Assembly: GCA_963682175.1 (NCBI GenBank)
Contig: OY821791.1
Span: 24,417,826-24,481,825, forward strand
DNA from: Triglochin maritima
Lineage: Eukaryota; Streptophyta; Magnoliopsida; Alismatales; Juncaginaceae
Reading direction: 5' to 3'
DNA: 64,000 nucleotides
Part shown: one piece after another, positions 11,707 through 23,985 of the stretch
How positions within the stretch are numbered: position 1 is the first letter of the stretch
Layout of the letters: each line of letters opens with the position of its first letter
The notes under the pieces: generated by a model
What the model saw: only the letters and a program-made list of their open reading frames with translations
Told to the model about the DNA's origin: nothing
The model's database searches: none
Position numbers and translations under genes: made by a program

Positions 11707-11956
11707 CGTACGCTTCGAGGCAGCTGAATGTGCACGAGAAGAACAACCCTACTCATGATCTGGAGTTGGCAGCGGTAGTTCACGCGTTGAGGCAGTGGAG
11801 GCTACGTGATATACAACGATGCATCAGGGATAGGCTTGGGTTGTGTTCTGATGCAGCACGGGAAGGTGGTAGCGTACGCTTCGAGGCAGCTGAATGTGCA
11901 CGAGAAGAACAACCCTACTCATGATCTGGAGTTGGCAGCGGTAGTTCACGCGTTGA
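11707..11956 (+). repeat. 84-bp direct duplication in Tekay-1 RNase H
   Basis: Bases 11707-11790 repeat at 11873-11956, from CGTACGCTTCGAGG to GCGTTGA. The first copy is followed at once by the sequence that normally lies upstream of this segment. This looks like a tandem duplication whose first unit lost about 46 bp. Confidence 0.9.
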
Positions 11957-13704
11957 AGACCTGGCGGCACTATCTGTATGGCGAGCAGTTTGAGGTCTTC
12001 ACAGATCATCAGAGCCTAAAGTATTTGTTCTCGCAGAAGGAGCTGAATATGAGGCAACACAGATGGCTTGAGTTCATTAAGGACTACGACTTCACCATTT
12101 CCTATCATCCGGGGAAGGCGAATTCGGTTGCAGATGCGCTGAGCAGGAAGGTGGAGGTTTCAGTTGCGAGTCTGTGCATCCAGGAGTGGAGGCTACTCGA
12201 GGCATTGTCAGAGTGGAGACCGTTCACAGAGGGTTCTGAGGGAGCAGTGATTGCCGGGCTTCATGTGGAGCCGCAGACTGTCTCACGGGTGGTTCAGGCT
12301 CAGCAGGGGGATGATGAGTTAGCTGGTCTGCTACAGTTAGCTTCCAGGGATGGACCAGACTTGAGTGTAGGGGTCGATGGTGGTTTGAGGTTCAGGAGTC
12401 GGATCTGGGTGCCGAAGTTCGATGGGCTGAGAGATGACATCATGGAGGAGGCACACAGAGCGAGATACCCCATTCACCCGGGGAGCACGAAGATGTATAA
12501 GGACCTGCAGCGGAACTTCTGGTGGAAGGGCATGAAGAGGGACATCGCAGAGTTTGTGGAGCGGTGCTTGGTCTGTCAGCAGGTGAAGATTGAGCATCAG
12601 AGGCCAGCAGGATCGATGCAGTGTATTGAGCTTCCTGAGTGGAAGTGGGAGCACGTGACGATGGATTTTGTCACATGATTGCCGAAGAAGAGGAGATTCC
12701 ACGACGCGATTTGGGTGATAGTCGATCGACTGACCAAGTCGGCGCACTTCTTAGCGATCAGGACCACGTTGCCATTGGAGGGTCTAGCTAAGTTGTACGT
12801 GGAGGAGATAGTAAGGTTGCATGGAGTGCCAGTGAGCATAATCTCCAATCGAGATCCTCGTTTCACTTCCAGATTTTGGGGGAGTCTGTAGCAGGCTTTG
12901 GGGACGCGTCTGAGGTTCAGTACAACATTTCATCCACAGACAGATGGTCAGTCAGAGAGGAAGATTCAGACCTTGGAGGATATGCTGAGAGCATGCACCT
13001 TGGATTGGGCAGAGCACTGGGATGAGCACTTGCCGCTAAAAGAGTTCGCCTAAAACAACAGCTACCACTCGAGTATTGGGATGGCACCGCACGAGGCGTT
13101 GTACGGGAGGCCTTGCAGATCACCGGTATGCTGGAGTGATGTGGGCGAGAGGCAGTTAGTGGGGCCAGAGATCGTGCAGATGTATGCAGAGAAGGTGGAT
13201 GTGATCAGGAGGAGACTGGTCACAACATAGAGCAGGCAGAAGAGTTATGCTGATCGACGCAGACGGGTGTTGAGTTTCGAGTTGGGCGATCATGTGTTTT
13301 TGAAGATTTTCCCAGCCCGAGGTGTGATGAGGTTTGGGAAGAAGGGGAAGCTCAATCCTAGGTATGTCGGGCCGTTCGAGATCCTCGACCGAGTTGGGGA
13401 GGTTGCCTACCAGATTGCCTTGCCGCCGCAGTTTTTAGGTCTGCACAATGTCTTCCATGTGTCTATGCTGAGGAAGTATGTGGCAGATCCATCGCACGTC
13501 ATTGAGATTGCAGTACCAGAGATCCGGCATGACCTGTCTCTTGAGGAGAGACCAGTGAAGATAGTCGATCGCATGGATCACCAGCTCAGGAGGAGGACCA
13601 TTCCGATGGTGAAGGTCAGGTGGCAGCATCACAGTGAGCGCGAGGCCACTTGGGAGATCGAGGAGGACGTCAGAAGGCAGTATCCAGAGCTTTTCGGTGA
13701 GTAG
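11806..13704 (+). pseudogene. pol: Tekay-1 pol, RNase H to chromodomain (disrupted)
   Basis: The 3' half of a chromovirus polyprotein. RNase H starts at [12 protein letters not shown] and includes FTDHQSLKYL and ADALSRK. An integrase zinc finger (HPGSTK...CLVCQQ) lies near 12480-12590. The integrase core has [13 protein letters not shown] and HPQTDGQSE. The GPFEIL module and a C-terminal chromodomain (IVDRMDHQLRRRTIPMVKV..WQHHSEREATWEIEEDV) lie at about 13555-13700. Stops occur at 12676, 12889, 13051 and 13228. The residue aligned with the second catalytic Asp reads Asn (ISNRD). Gag, protease and RT are absent on the left. The chromodomain places it in the Tekay/Del lineage. Confidence 0.9.
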
Positions 13705-13736
13705 GTTGCGTTGATTTCGGGACGAAATCCTTTTAA

Positions 13737-13747
13737 GTTGGGAGGAT
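13737..13747 (+). other. Tekay-1 polypurine tract
   Basis: GTTGGGAGGAT directly before the LTR start, the expected plus-strand primer position. Confidence 0.8.
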
Positions 13748-15902
13748 TGTTACAACCCTAAACCCGATTAGGGGTTAATGGGTGGTTAAGATAGTGTTTT
13801 GCATGGGGAAGAGGTGCAGCACAGTTGTGTGCGTGGGGAAGGAGGAGATATGTGGTGTAGGGTGCGGGAGTGGAGGCCGGTTACTGTGCGCGCGTGGGAG
13901 AGAGGGTGTTGGTTCGGTTTATGTATTGTTTTGTTCTCTCTCTCTCTCTCAGTTACACTCATCTCATTCCTTTCCTTGTGCGGCGACCAGAGGAGGCGGA
14001 GGCGGATCCAGATCCAGCGGAGGTTGTGCAAGGAGGTGAGCTCGCGAGGTGATCTCCGGAGGCGACTTGCGCGAGCGAGGCTCTGGCGGGTTCGTCGTTT
14101 CTTTGAGGTATGCCGTTCTCTAGTGTAGTTTTATTGTTAACCCTCATGAGAGGGTTGTGTTGGTCGGTCGGAGGAGGTCGGAGACCTCTCCGACGTTGAG
14201 TTTTGGTGAAGAAACCTCGGCTGGCGCGAGGCTGAAGACGACCAACGGTCGACCGGGCCCTTCGGGCGGTCGACCGAATGCATGTATTTTGTTTGTCTGT
14301 TGTGTTTCGGTCGACCGAGTCCTTGTGTTCGGTGGACCGGAACTTAAGTTTATTGGTTTATTATGCATGATGTTCGGACGTTGGTTTTCGTTCGGTCGAC
14401 CGTTATATGACGTAGAATAATAGGTTGACCCTGTAAGTTTTTGGTCGACCGAGACCCCTGAGTCGGTCGACCGATGGATTTAAATAATGTAAAAGATCTG
14501 CTGTTAGTTTTCGGTCGACCGGGACCCCTGAGTTGGTCGACCAATAGTTTGATTTTGATGTTGACCAGACTCCGGATTTTGACCTCGTTCGGTCAACCGG
14601 TTTTAGACCTTTGTTCGACCATTGGGGATTGTGTTTTGAGCGCAGCGGTAGACCGTGTTGGGCGTACGGTCGACTGATTCCTTTCTGGAACCGGTCGACC
14701 TAATCACCTCTAACGGTCGACTGTTTTGGCCCAGGACAGAATTCCTGGTTCCCTTTTTGAATGCCAACTTTGTCCACGGAAACCTGTGTCCTCGCCTTGT
14801 GTGTGAGCCGGGAGGTGACGGTGGGCGCGTTCCGCGTGCCTGCCCAGGGACCGCCGTGTGGAAAAGTGTGGGTGTTCGGGATGCGTCACCTCCATGTATG
14901 GACTGTGACCAAGATGTTGGGTTGATTGGACTCATTGTAGTATAGCAAGCCTGAGGTATCGCGGATCCTAATGTTTGATGTTGTGCGGGCACGCAACTGG
15001 CGTTGGGTGAGGTGACTACCGGCCTACGGGCTACGGAGGTCGCTGCCCTGCTTTTATAGCGACGCGGTTGGTGTTTGCGGCTCGTGGAACCTGATGACCT
15101 GGCAGACTTCGGTCTGGATCTGTCTGATGTTGTGCCGGACGTTTGTGATGGACCACCGATGTTGTGCCAGCTATGCCGCCGAGGTTGTGCTGGCGATGAT
15201 GATTGTTGGGCCGAGGCTGTTCCGGCTATGTAGATTCCTCGACTAGGCACCTATCGAGATGATGTTGTTATACCTTCCGGGCGACGGCCCCGTTGGCCTC
15301 GTGGCTCCGACCACAGAGATTTGCAGATCTATATTCTATCGGCCCGCAGGCGTGATAGAGGCTCCCTACCGAACCCTTGTGTAGTGTAGCTGCGTGTAGG
15401 GAGTGCGATGTCGCGTGCTGTAAGACTGCATGTGCCTGCAGTAGGTCTCCTCAGGAGACCCGATGTTGACTGTCGGACTGATGTCCTGTTTTACCCTTCG
15501 GGGGAACTGTTTTCTTTTCTGTTGATGCCATGACATGCTACTAGTATGATAGGTTCATTTGTGTAATGCACGCATATAGGTGAGTTGGCATACGGGGTTT
15601 CCTTCTGGAAACTCAGGCATTGTTGTTATATAATTTTGAGGACCACAGTAGGTCCAGTTGGGTGGTGATCGGCGGGTGCGCGCATTTTGGAGTCGGATCC
15701 TGTACTCGGACCACTGAGGTCAACATGATTACGTTTTACCTTCTTTTGTTGTTCTCTGTAATCATGTATTATTTTGATAAACTCTGATGTAATTTGGTGC
15801 ACCGCTATTTGTTTTATGAGAAGTAACAGTCCCGTCTTTGATTATTGAGTTCCATTGTATTGATTATGAATTTTTAAATTTCCTCTGTCTCGGGATGTTA
15901 CA
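13748..15902 (+). mobile_element. Tekay-1 3' LTR
   Basis: 2,155 bp from TGTTACAACCC to ...GGGATGTTACA, right after the polypurine tract. It contains a CT-rich tract (about 13936-13952), as found at the transcribed start of the related Tekay-2 LTR. A long cluster of GGTCGACC palindromes lies at 14247-14722, and imperfect repeats of GATGTTGTGCCGG type at about 15125-15235. Open frames of up to 215 codons on either strand are not conserved in the sister LTRs and are not called. Confidence 0.88.
14247..14722. repeat. GGTCGACC paired-dyad cluster, Tekay-1 LTR
   Basis: Nine exact GGTCGACC and about six one- or two-base variants. Approximate centres are 14250/14271, 14312/14334, 14397, 14426/14446/14468, 14516/14538, 14594, 14650/14671 and 14696/14718. 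Linked pairs are 20-22 bp apart. The cluster lies downstream of the CT-rich tract, probably inside the transcribed part of the LTR. Confidence 0.9.
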
Positions 15903-16354
15903 TGGGGAGTCTTCTACACATGGGTTGAACTTTTTGCAAAGGTATAGACGTAGCAGTAATGGTCTATTGGTGTTATTATTTGGCAATTTGATTTGCAATA
16001 GTTTTTTAGATGCCATGGGTATTGCCAGATAGACAACCCTGATAATAAAAATTAAAATAATGTTAAGTACCTTCATAGTGTTTATCTAGCAAACTATAAA
16101 GATTATGTCATCAACAAATGTCTTTCTTGCATAACGCGGATGAGATGGAAAGGAAATCATCACAAGAATACAGTAGCCACATTCCATTATGTTTTAAGTT
16201 TCAAGTCTAATCAGTCTGTCATTTGGTAATATCTTAGATATATTCATAGTTTATCAAATCATTCCATATAAGACTAGCTAAAATGCATATAAGAAATAAT
16301 TGTCATGGTCAATAAGGAATACTAAACTTCTCATGATAAATGTCTTATGATACC
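15903..16354. other. Unassigned AT-rich sequence, probable intron
   Basis: AT-rich and without coding similarity or recognisable exon. It lies between the Tekay-1 LTR and the SINE, and once the SINE and Athila-2 are removed it is continuous with 25426-25800 next to the DUF155 exons. Most simply it is intron of that gene. Confidence 0.5.
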
Positions 16355-16445
16355 AACTCGTAGAAACTTGACCCCACCGGTAGCTCAGCTGGCAAGAGGG
16401 CCTCACCGCTTCGTGAGGTCACATGTTCGAGTCCTGTCGATGCCT

Positions 16446-17725
16446 TGTCGAGCTGTCGTTAAACTCTCAAAATACCACAACTTATATCCTAAACTAGCAA
16501 GGATAAGTAGGGGTCGAGTGCACAAGGAATAAGTTTAGAAGTAAATCTTAATACGCAGAAACTAAATCGAAAGAAGAACGTAATTGATGTTTTTGAGTTT
16601 TAACTATACTAACACAAAACAGAAACAAAACCTATCTAGATGAAATTCTATATAAAACGAGTTCTAGGGTTCGGAATCCACAAGTAATTTGTGTTGATGA
16701 TTTACTCACTACCAATGACCACGCAATTAACTTAGTAAATTAGGAAGATGTGTTTGGACTAGATAGTGAGGGCGCAAGCAACATACACTACCCTCAATGT
16801 GTCATACGGGCAAAAGCAACTTATACGAGACAAATAACCTAGACAGTTAATTCATGCATTCACATCTATTAAATTAATAACAAGCAATACACAAGTTATA
16901 AATCCCTACACTTAACAAATCTCACAGCACCGATTTTGACTTGTTAAATGAATTCATCTATTATGTCTAATTGTATGCATTGGGCAATCGTCAACATACA
17001 ACCACAAAGTCAAGTTCATGATTCTTAACATGCAATAAATCAAACAGATGAAGAAGTTGCTAGAATAATTGCAATTAACATTAAGGTAGCAAATTACATC
17101 AACACATCATACATGCTTCATCTTCACCGTAGAAAATTACTTAGCTACTCATTGTACGAAACAAATAACAACAAAATACTGAAATTTGATGCATATATGA
17201 GAAACTAAGATTTAAAAGAGTAGAAAGGTGCTTAGGAATTGGAAGAGGTGACGGAGAAACACGGACAGCAGCTCCTTCCCATTCCAACGATTCCAACAAC
17301 AATTTCTCCCCTTCCGGACAGCCCAAAGAACACTCCAACTTGCTCCTTTTGATGATGGTTAGGTTGGGGAAGAATTTGGGAGACTAGGGTTAGCTTTTCG
17401 ACTTTCTGTGATGCGTTTTCTCTTGGGGTTTTATAAAGTGACGATTTTTTGAGATTATTCTTTCTCTTTGTTTCAATATGGAAGGTTCAAATAATCTTGG
17501 AAGATTTTGTGGTCTCATGGAAATCTTAATTGATAATTTTTCCTTTCTTTTCCTTCAATCAAAATCTTTCTTGTCTTTTTGGTAAGGATTTGAAATCATC
17601 TACAAAAAGGATAAAAGAATAATATTTAGGGTAGAAGATATTCAAAATATTTCCTAATTCATGATTATTTCCATAAATATGCATATGATTATAGTAATAA
17701 TTATGCACTAAATGTGATATTATCA
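16446..17725 (-). mobile_element. Athila-2 3' LTR
   Basis: 1,280 bp in minus orientation, ending ...GATATTATCA at 17725 next to the polypurine tract. It differs from its partner at 23986-25265 at about 38 positions (about 3%, counted by eye). Flanking 5-mers tgcct (left) and tgctt (25266-25270) match at 4 of 5, consistent with a target duplication inside the SINE. Confidence 0.93.
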
Positions 17726-17742
17726 CACCCCCCAACTTGAAC
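17726..17742 (-). other. Athila-2 polypurine tract
   Basis: On the minus strand AAGTTGGGGGGTG directly precedes the 3' LTR. Confidence 0.85.
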
Positions 17743-17821
17743 TTTTGCTCGTCCTCGAGTAATAACAAAGAAACAAACGAAAAAATAAACGAAAAACATG
17801 GAAAAAATAAATAAATCGTAA

Positions 17822-17943
17822 CTCACTTTCGTAGGAATCGCGATTGCACTTAGCATGTGCAACAAGCCGTTAAACCTCACTCGTCACCCGAGGAGGAGGA
17901 GTTTTGCCTTCTGAGGGTTTTCAGCAGATATACCCACAAAATC
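17822..17943 (-). ncRNA. Conserved structured RNA block, Athila-2
   Basis: About 120 bp that matches 36365-36486 in Athila-3 far better than the surrounding non-coding sequence does. In RNA sense it can form hairpin 1 (CCUC-CUCG, loop GGUGA, CGAG-U-GAGG) and hairpin 2 (GUUGCAC, loop AUGCUAA, GUGCAAU). It lies between the end of pol and the 3' LTR. The function is unknown; it is called a cis-acting RNA element, not an independent gene. Confidence 0.55.
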
Positions 17944-19448
17944 AGAATACTTGATGCAGTGACACACCTAAATAGACAATCCTTAGGTCCCACCCTCGAC
18001 GATCATTAGGTGCGGAAAGTTCTAGGGCCGGGTCGTACTCTTACTGATAAAATTTACCTTATAAGACCGCCAGTGGTAATAGATGATAGCACGCGAATCA
18101 AAGGACGCCTCACAATACACCTAAACCCCTCTTCGTTATATCCGACTCCACTACAAACCCGAGGTAAAGGTAAACAAGGTGGTGGTGGTTCCGGCGATAT
18201 GGTGTCACGAGGTAGCAGACTTGTTTTTCACTTGACTTTTTTTTTGACTTGACCATACATTGCTTGACTTCTGACTTGGGATCACATTTTCCCCATCCTC
18301 TCTTCTTTTTTTCTTCTTCTTTTGGCACTTTGCCACTTAACTATAAGACCGCTAGTGGTAATAGATGATAGCACGCGAATCAAAGGACGCCTCACAATAC
18401 ACCTAAACCCCTCTTCGTTATATCCGACTCCACTACAAACCCGAGGTAAAGGTAAACAAGGTGGTGGTGGTTCCGGCGATATGGTGTCACGAGGTACCAG
18501 ACTTGTTTTTCACTTGACTTTTTTTTTGACTTGACCATACATTGCTTGACTTCTGACTTGGGATCACATTTTCCCCATCCTCTCTTCTTTTTTTCTTCTT
18601 CTTTTGGCACTTTGCCACTTAACTATACGTAAGGGACAAACACTTCCTTATTGACATTTAATCACAGACTCGATAACTACGACATTATTTGTCTCGCTTT
18701 CGTGTTTAATGTGGAACCTCCCACCACCTTTTGGATGGACTCCCCTTCATATATACTTCATGATCACGAACCCATCTATCTACCCTATTAGGTGTTATTG
18801 TGAGACGATCTCCTATCTAGGAGAAATTGAGTGCTTCCCATTAGCACATGCACCCATCCACCAGTTCTCTCCTTAAAGATTCCTTGTCTCAGTTTAAGTA
18901 TTGACTTATTTCCCATTTGGGACACTTATAACCCTGTTAACTCCACTCCTCCCGAGGGAAATCCGGGGTGCACTCTCACAAAATTCAAGTGGTACTAAAG
19001 ACTATTAGACATATCTAATGCATCAATATTCAACTTGTGTGACTTACTTTTTACTTGCCTCAATAACGCGTCTTACACACGACTAATTAAAATGTAAGAC
19101 CCACAAAATGGCACAACATTTTTTTCGAAAGAAAAGAAAACGGCAAGCAAAACTAAAAAGTCATACATGTTATATGTGATGGGAAGTATTACATAATCAT
19201 GGACCTACGAACATGCGAAACAAATAATACTAAATTTCTAAAGTGACAAAAACAAAAACAAAAACAAAACAAAATGCTTCTTTCCCCCACATTTAAATGA
19301 TGCATTATCCCTAAGGCAATATTTATGTGCAACACAAAGAAAAGATGTAAGTTGGAGGGATACAACCTGGCAATTAAGTGCTTGTTGTGATGCTCAATGT
19401 GACTTTATTTTAAATATCAGGTTGCCTCCCTCGAGCGCCTCTATTTAA
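17944..19448 (-). other. Athila-2 3' non-coding region
   Basis: No env-like or other coding frame is convincing here. It contains a 282-bp tandem duplication (18061-18624). The pol frame breaks off in the integrase zinc region near 19452, so the integrase core has been deleted rather than displaced. Confidence 0.7.
18061..18624. repeat. 282-bp tandem duplication
   Basis: Two nearly identical copies, 18061-18342 and 18343-18624, differing at only a few bases. This implies a recent duplication within the Athila-2 non-coding region. Confidence 0.96.
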
Positions 19449-22400
19449 TGTCTATGGCCAGACATTGCTCAATCTTATTTTGCATCCTGATTGCAACACT
19501 TTTGCAGTTGTTTGGCTTGATCCATGGTGTCCTCCTGCTTCCTTATTACGACAAAAGTGCAAAATACTTTCAACTTCTTCCTCATGCACGCATCTCCTAA
19601 TTAAGCCATTTGCACATCTCTTAAAGAGATACGCTTCATCCCAAACATAGTGTTTAACATCAAAGAAAAACTTCTTCCTTTGCTGCGAAGAAATGTTAGG
19701 GGGCAAAACTTTGGCAACTAAAAAATTAACAATGTCAGCATACCACGGAAATTTAGAATCAATCATGAGCAGACATTTGTCCGGAAATTCCTCAGACACG
19801 GGTTTTGACTCAAATCTTACCACATAATCATGGTCAAGTCTTGAAAGATGGTCAGCTACCAAATTTTCAGATCCCTTCTTGTCTTTGATCTCAATGTCAA
19901 ACTCTTCTAACAACAATACCCAACGAAGTAACCTTGGTTTTGTATCTTGTTTTGTCATTAAATATTTTAACGCACCATGATCTGTGTAAACAACTACTGT
20001 TGACATAAGCAAATAGGATCTGAATTTTTCTAATGCAAATATTACAGCCATCATTTCTTTTTCAGTAGTGTTGTAATTGAGTTGTGCATCATTGAAAGTT
20101 TTACTTGCATAATGAATTGTGTGGAATTTTTTATCAATCATTTGACCTAAAATTGCACCCATAGTTTCATCACTGGCATCACACATAATCACAAAAGGAA
20201 GTTCCCAATTTGGTTTTCAAACAATTGGTGCGTTAATCAATTTATTTTTCAAGCAATCAAAAGATTTGACACATTCATCATCAAAAATAAAAGGAACATC
20301 CTTAGCAAGCAAATTAGTCATGGGCCTAGCAATTTTTGAGAAATCTTTTATAAATCTTCGATAAAAACCTGTATGTCCCAAAAAATATCTTACATCTTCT
20401 AAATTCAACGGATAAGGTAATTTTTCGATTAATTCAACCTTAGCCTTGTGAACTTCTATGCCATGACATGAAACTTTATGTCCCAAAACGATCCCCTCAT
20501 GCACCATAAAATTACATTTTCCCAGTTAAGTACAAAATTATTTTGTTCGCATCTTAAAAGGACATCATTCAAGTTTTTCAAACATTTATCAAATGTGGAC
20601 CCAAAAATAGAAAAATCATCCATGAAAACCTCCATGCAGTTATCAATAAAATCAGAGAAAAGAGATAACATGCAACGTTGAAAAGTAGCGGGTGCATTAC
20701 AAAGTCCAAAAGGCATGCATCTAAAAGCAAAAGTTCCATAGGGACAAGTGAATGTTGTTTTTTCTTGATCCTCAGGGACAATGGGTATTTGATGGTACCC
20801 ATTATAGCCATCTAGAAAGAAATAATAATCGTATCCTGCAAGCTTTTCTAGCATTTGATCAATAAAAGGCAAAGGGAAATGATCTTTTCTAGTTGCATCA
20901 TTCAATTTTCTGACGTCTACAACCACCCTCCAGCCAGTCACAGTTCTACTGGGAATCAATTCATTTTTTGCATTTTTTATTACTGTAGTACTTCCTTTTT
21001 TAAGAACACAATGCAAAGGACTAACCCACTTCGAATCAGAAATAGGAAAGATTATACCTGCATCCAGCCATTTGATAATTTCTTACGCACTACCTCTTGC
21101 ATATGTGGATTTAGTCTTCGTTGAGGTTGCGCAATTTCCTTCTTAACATCTTCCAACAAATTTTTGTGCATACAAAGTGTGGGATTTACTCCTTTAATAT
21201 CCTCAATAGTCCACCCAATCGCCTTTTTGCGCTCTCTTAAAACCCGTAAAAGTTTGTCTTCCTCACTATCCTGCAAAAGTGATGAAATAATCACAGGATG
21301 GTGTTACCCTCACCCAGAAAAACATATTTCAAGTGAGGGGGTAATGGTTTTAGTTCAGGGTTGACAAAATTTTCAGCCTTGGTTGCATGAGCAGAATTTG
21401 ACTCAAATAATGGTAAAATGTTTGAATTAAATGCCCAAGATTTCTTTTCCGTGGACTTTAGCATGCTTACTAAAAGGATTTCTTCTTCAGACAAGTCTTG
21501 TTGATCAAATTCAGATGAATTTGTTATGCATTTATCAATTAAAGAGAGATGATTTGCAAGGTCTAAATATGATGCAGTTTCAGATTCAATGCAATCCACC
21601 CTAAACACTTCATCACCAGCATTAATAGGCAGTTTCATTGTTTGGAAAATATTAAAGACAATATTTTCATCATTAAGTCTGAATGTTAATTCCCCCATCT
21701 CAACATCAATTAACGCCCTACTAGTGCGTAAGAAGGGTCTTCCTAAAATGATAGGTACATCCTCATCTTCTTCCATATCCAGGACCACAAAATCAACCGG
21801 AAAAATAAATTTTTCCACCTTAACCAAAACATCCTCAACAATACCTCTAGGGAATTTAACAGATCGATCAACAAGTACTAAGGTAACAGTAGTGGGTGTG
21901 GGTTCCTGTAAACCAAGTCTAAGAAATAGGGATAAAGGCATTAAATTCACACTAGACCCAAGATCACACAATGTCTTTTTAAATTCACAACCACCAATTT
22001 CACAAGGTACAGAAAAGCTCCCAGCATCCCTCAACTTAGGCGGTAGCTTACGTTGAACGATTGCAGAACACTCTTCATTCAAACAAATTGACTCACACTC
22101 TTCTAATTGTTTATTGTTGGTGATTATGTCCTTCAAAAATTTAGCATATGTAGGCATTTGGGTTATGGCTTCTAAAAGAGGTATGTTAATATGCAATTTC
22201 TTAAACACCTCTAGAAATTTAGCAAACTTACCATCATCCTGAAAGTTCACTTGCCTACCCGGAAAATGAAGTTTTGAAATATTAGAAAAATTAGTAGGTT
22301 GAGAAAGAGTACTTCCCTTTTGAGTGGATATCTCCTTGTTGACCTCTTTTTGCTTTTCTCTTTCCTTGTTTTTGACCCCGTCCTCAGATTTATATGGTTG

Positions 22401-22553
22401 AAATCCTCCTTGCTCGGTTTCAATAAGGTGTTCAACTCCTTTCTTTGTCGTGCCTTTCCTTGTATAAGTGTGCAATGCGATTGCCTTGGTCTCCTCTCTT
22501 GGGTTGTTAACTGTATTGCTCGGCAAACCTCCTTGTGGTCTAGATTGTGGAGT
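19449..22553 (-). pseudogene. pol: Athila-2 pol, protease to integrase zinc finger (disrupted)
   Basis: The minus-strand frame starts after gag. The aspartic protease has CDLGSSVNLMPLSLF near 21965. RT has WRVVVDVRKLNDATRKDHF, the PFGLCNAPATFQRCM segment and FMDDFSIFGSTF (catalytic DD kept). RNase H has [15 protein letters not shown] and [12 protein letters not shown]. The integrase N-terminal part is present to about 19452 ([14 protein letters not shown]). Frame breaks are near 22554, 21290, 21030, 20480 and 20205. The RTRKDHFPLP..I motif and tRNA-Asp primer site indicate the Athila lineage. Without an integrase core the element could not move on its own. Confidence 0.9.
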
Positions 22554-23787
22554 CTAAATTTGGATTAATTGGCTCAACATAGTCACCAAAGACTCTTGGG
22601 TTTGGATCAATTTATCAAGCTTCTCATCATATAATGATTCCCTCTTGTGTGGCGGTTGATATGGAACTTGATTTTGAGTTGGGTAGGGTGATCTTGGTTG
22701 CTGGAATTGGTTGTTTTGATTTCCACCCCACGAGAAATTTGGGTGATGCTTCCAATCTTTGTTGTACGTGTTTGAGAAAGCACCTTGACGAACATTCTTA
22801 TACCATTGAGCATAAGCTACCTCTTGTTGTGACCTGTTTTGACAATCTGAATTTCTAGGACAAACTTCTGCAACATGACTTCCATCACAGCAAACAGAAC
22901 AAACTTGTTTTTGAGCGTTAGCATTAGAAATCATAGTTTGTTGCATAACATCTTTAAGAGAGCAGATTTCATGCAACAGTTTGTTGTTAGTAGAACACAT
23001 GGTATTTTTCAATTCATGGATATCATTAATTTCAAACACTTCTTTTGAGTGCCTACTTGTTGATGCTCTATTCCTATATGATGCAACTTTATGCAAGGAA
23101 TTTTCAGCAAGATTATCGAACAATTCCCATAGTTCCTCTTCATCTTTTTTTCATAAATTGACCCCCACATGCAAAGTCAACAATATTCACATCTTTTTCA
23201 GTTAAACCATTGTAAAAAAATTGAATTAAATGCCATTTTGGAAACTGATGATGTGGGCAGTTCCTTAGCAAATCCTTCAACCTTTCCTAAGCCTTATGAA
23301 AAGTCTCACTATCATGTTGGGTGAAACTCGATTGATTTCCTATATTCAGTTGTTTTACCAATTGGAAAAAATTTCTTTAAAAACAAATTTTGCAATTCAT
23401 CCCAAGAAGAAATCTCAACATTATCAAGAGTTTTAAACCATTTTTTTCTTTATCCTTTAATGAGAATGGAAATAGTTTCATGCGGATAACATCAACAGGA
23501 AATTCATGAGTTCTTTGTGTGGAACAAATTTCAAGAAATTCGTCAATATGATGATGAGGTTCTTCATTTGGTAAACCATAAAATAGAGGAAGCATTTATA
23601 TGACACTATGCTTAATCTCATAACGTGGTGCATTGATAGGAGCATTTCTCATACAATTAACTGGAGTATAAGCAATACGGATGAAATACTCACTAATTGG
23701 CGCCCTCCGCTGAGGTTACCCATTGGTTGCTATCTCCTCCTCCCGAATATCACTGTCTGAACCATATTGGTATTCTTGATCAGCCAT
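22554..23787 (-). pseudogene. gag: Athila-2 gag (disrupted)
   Basis: The best start is the ATG at 23785-23787 (MADQEYQYGSDSD). The capsid core MLPLFYGLPNEEPHHHIDEFLEIC is near 23595, the zinc knuckle CSVCCDGSHVAEVC near 22890, and a PQ-rich tail ends at a stop near 22554. Stops interrupt the frame near 23715 and 23596, and a frame break lies between about 23390 and 23130. Gag and pol are separated only by a stop, as expected of a single polyprotein. Confidence 0.85.
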
Positions 23788-23963
23788 CAATTCAGTTCGT
23801 CCTTCCCACTCAAGTCGCACTAGGTTGGGATGTTGTGATCTTCTACCTTGCATGCAACGCCAATTGTCCACCAATTCCTGAAAACACACTAAATAGCAGA
23901 ATTTTTAGTTCTATTCAGATCTGATTTTTTCTTTGAGCGAATTAAAATTTTCTTGCTTTTTCT

Positions 23964-23981
23964 TCCCCGGCAACGACGCCA
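23964..23981 (-). other. Athila-2 primer binding site (tRNA-Asp)
   Basis: On the minus strand TGGCGTCGTTGCCGGGGA, one mismatch from the tRNA-Asp complement found in the other Athila copies, and 4 bp from the LTR. Confidence 0.92.
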
Positions 23982-23985
23982 ATTT

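Noticed and set aside
14603..15250. 215-codon minus-strand frame in the Tekay-1 LTR
   Set aside because: Composition is Ser/Arg/Pro-rich, there is no recognisable domain, and it overlaps the palindrome cluster and repeats antisense to the LTR; likely chance in GC-rich DNA.
15903..16354. C-terminal exon of the DUF155 gene
   Set aside because: Read on the minus strand, it shows no segment like the conserved charged region or terminal hydrophobic helix of the family.
16371..16444. Functional tRNA gene
   Set aside because: Boxes A and B are good, but no full cloverleaf or acceptor stem can be drawn, and an A-tail plus long target duplication identify a SINE.
18010..18534. Plus-strand frames of 70-80 codons in the 282-bp repeats
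   Set aside because: Identical in both copies only because the DNA is duplicated; no start context, domain or counterpart in Athila-3.
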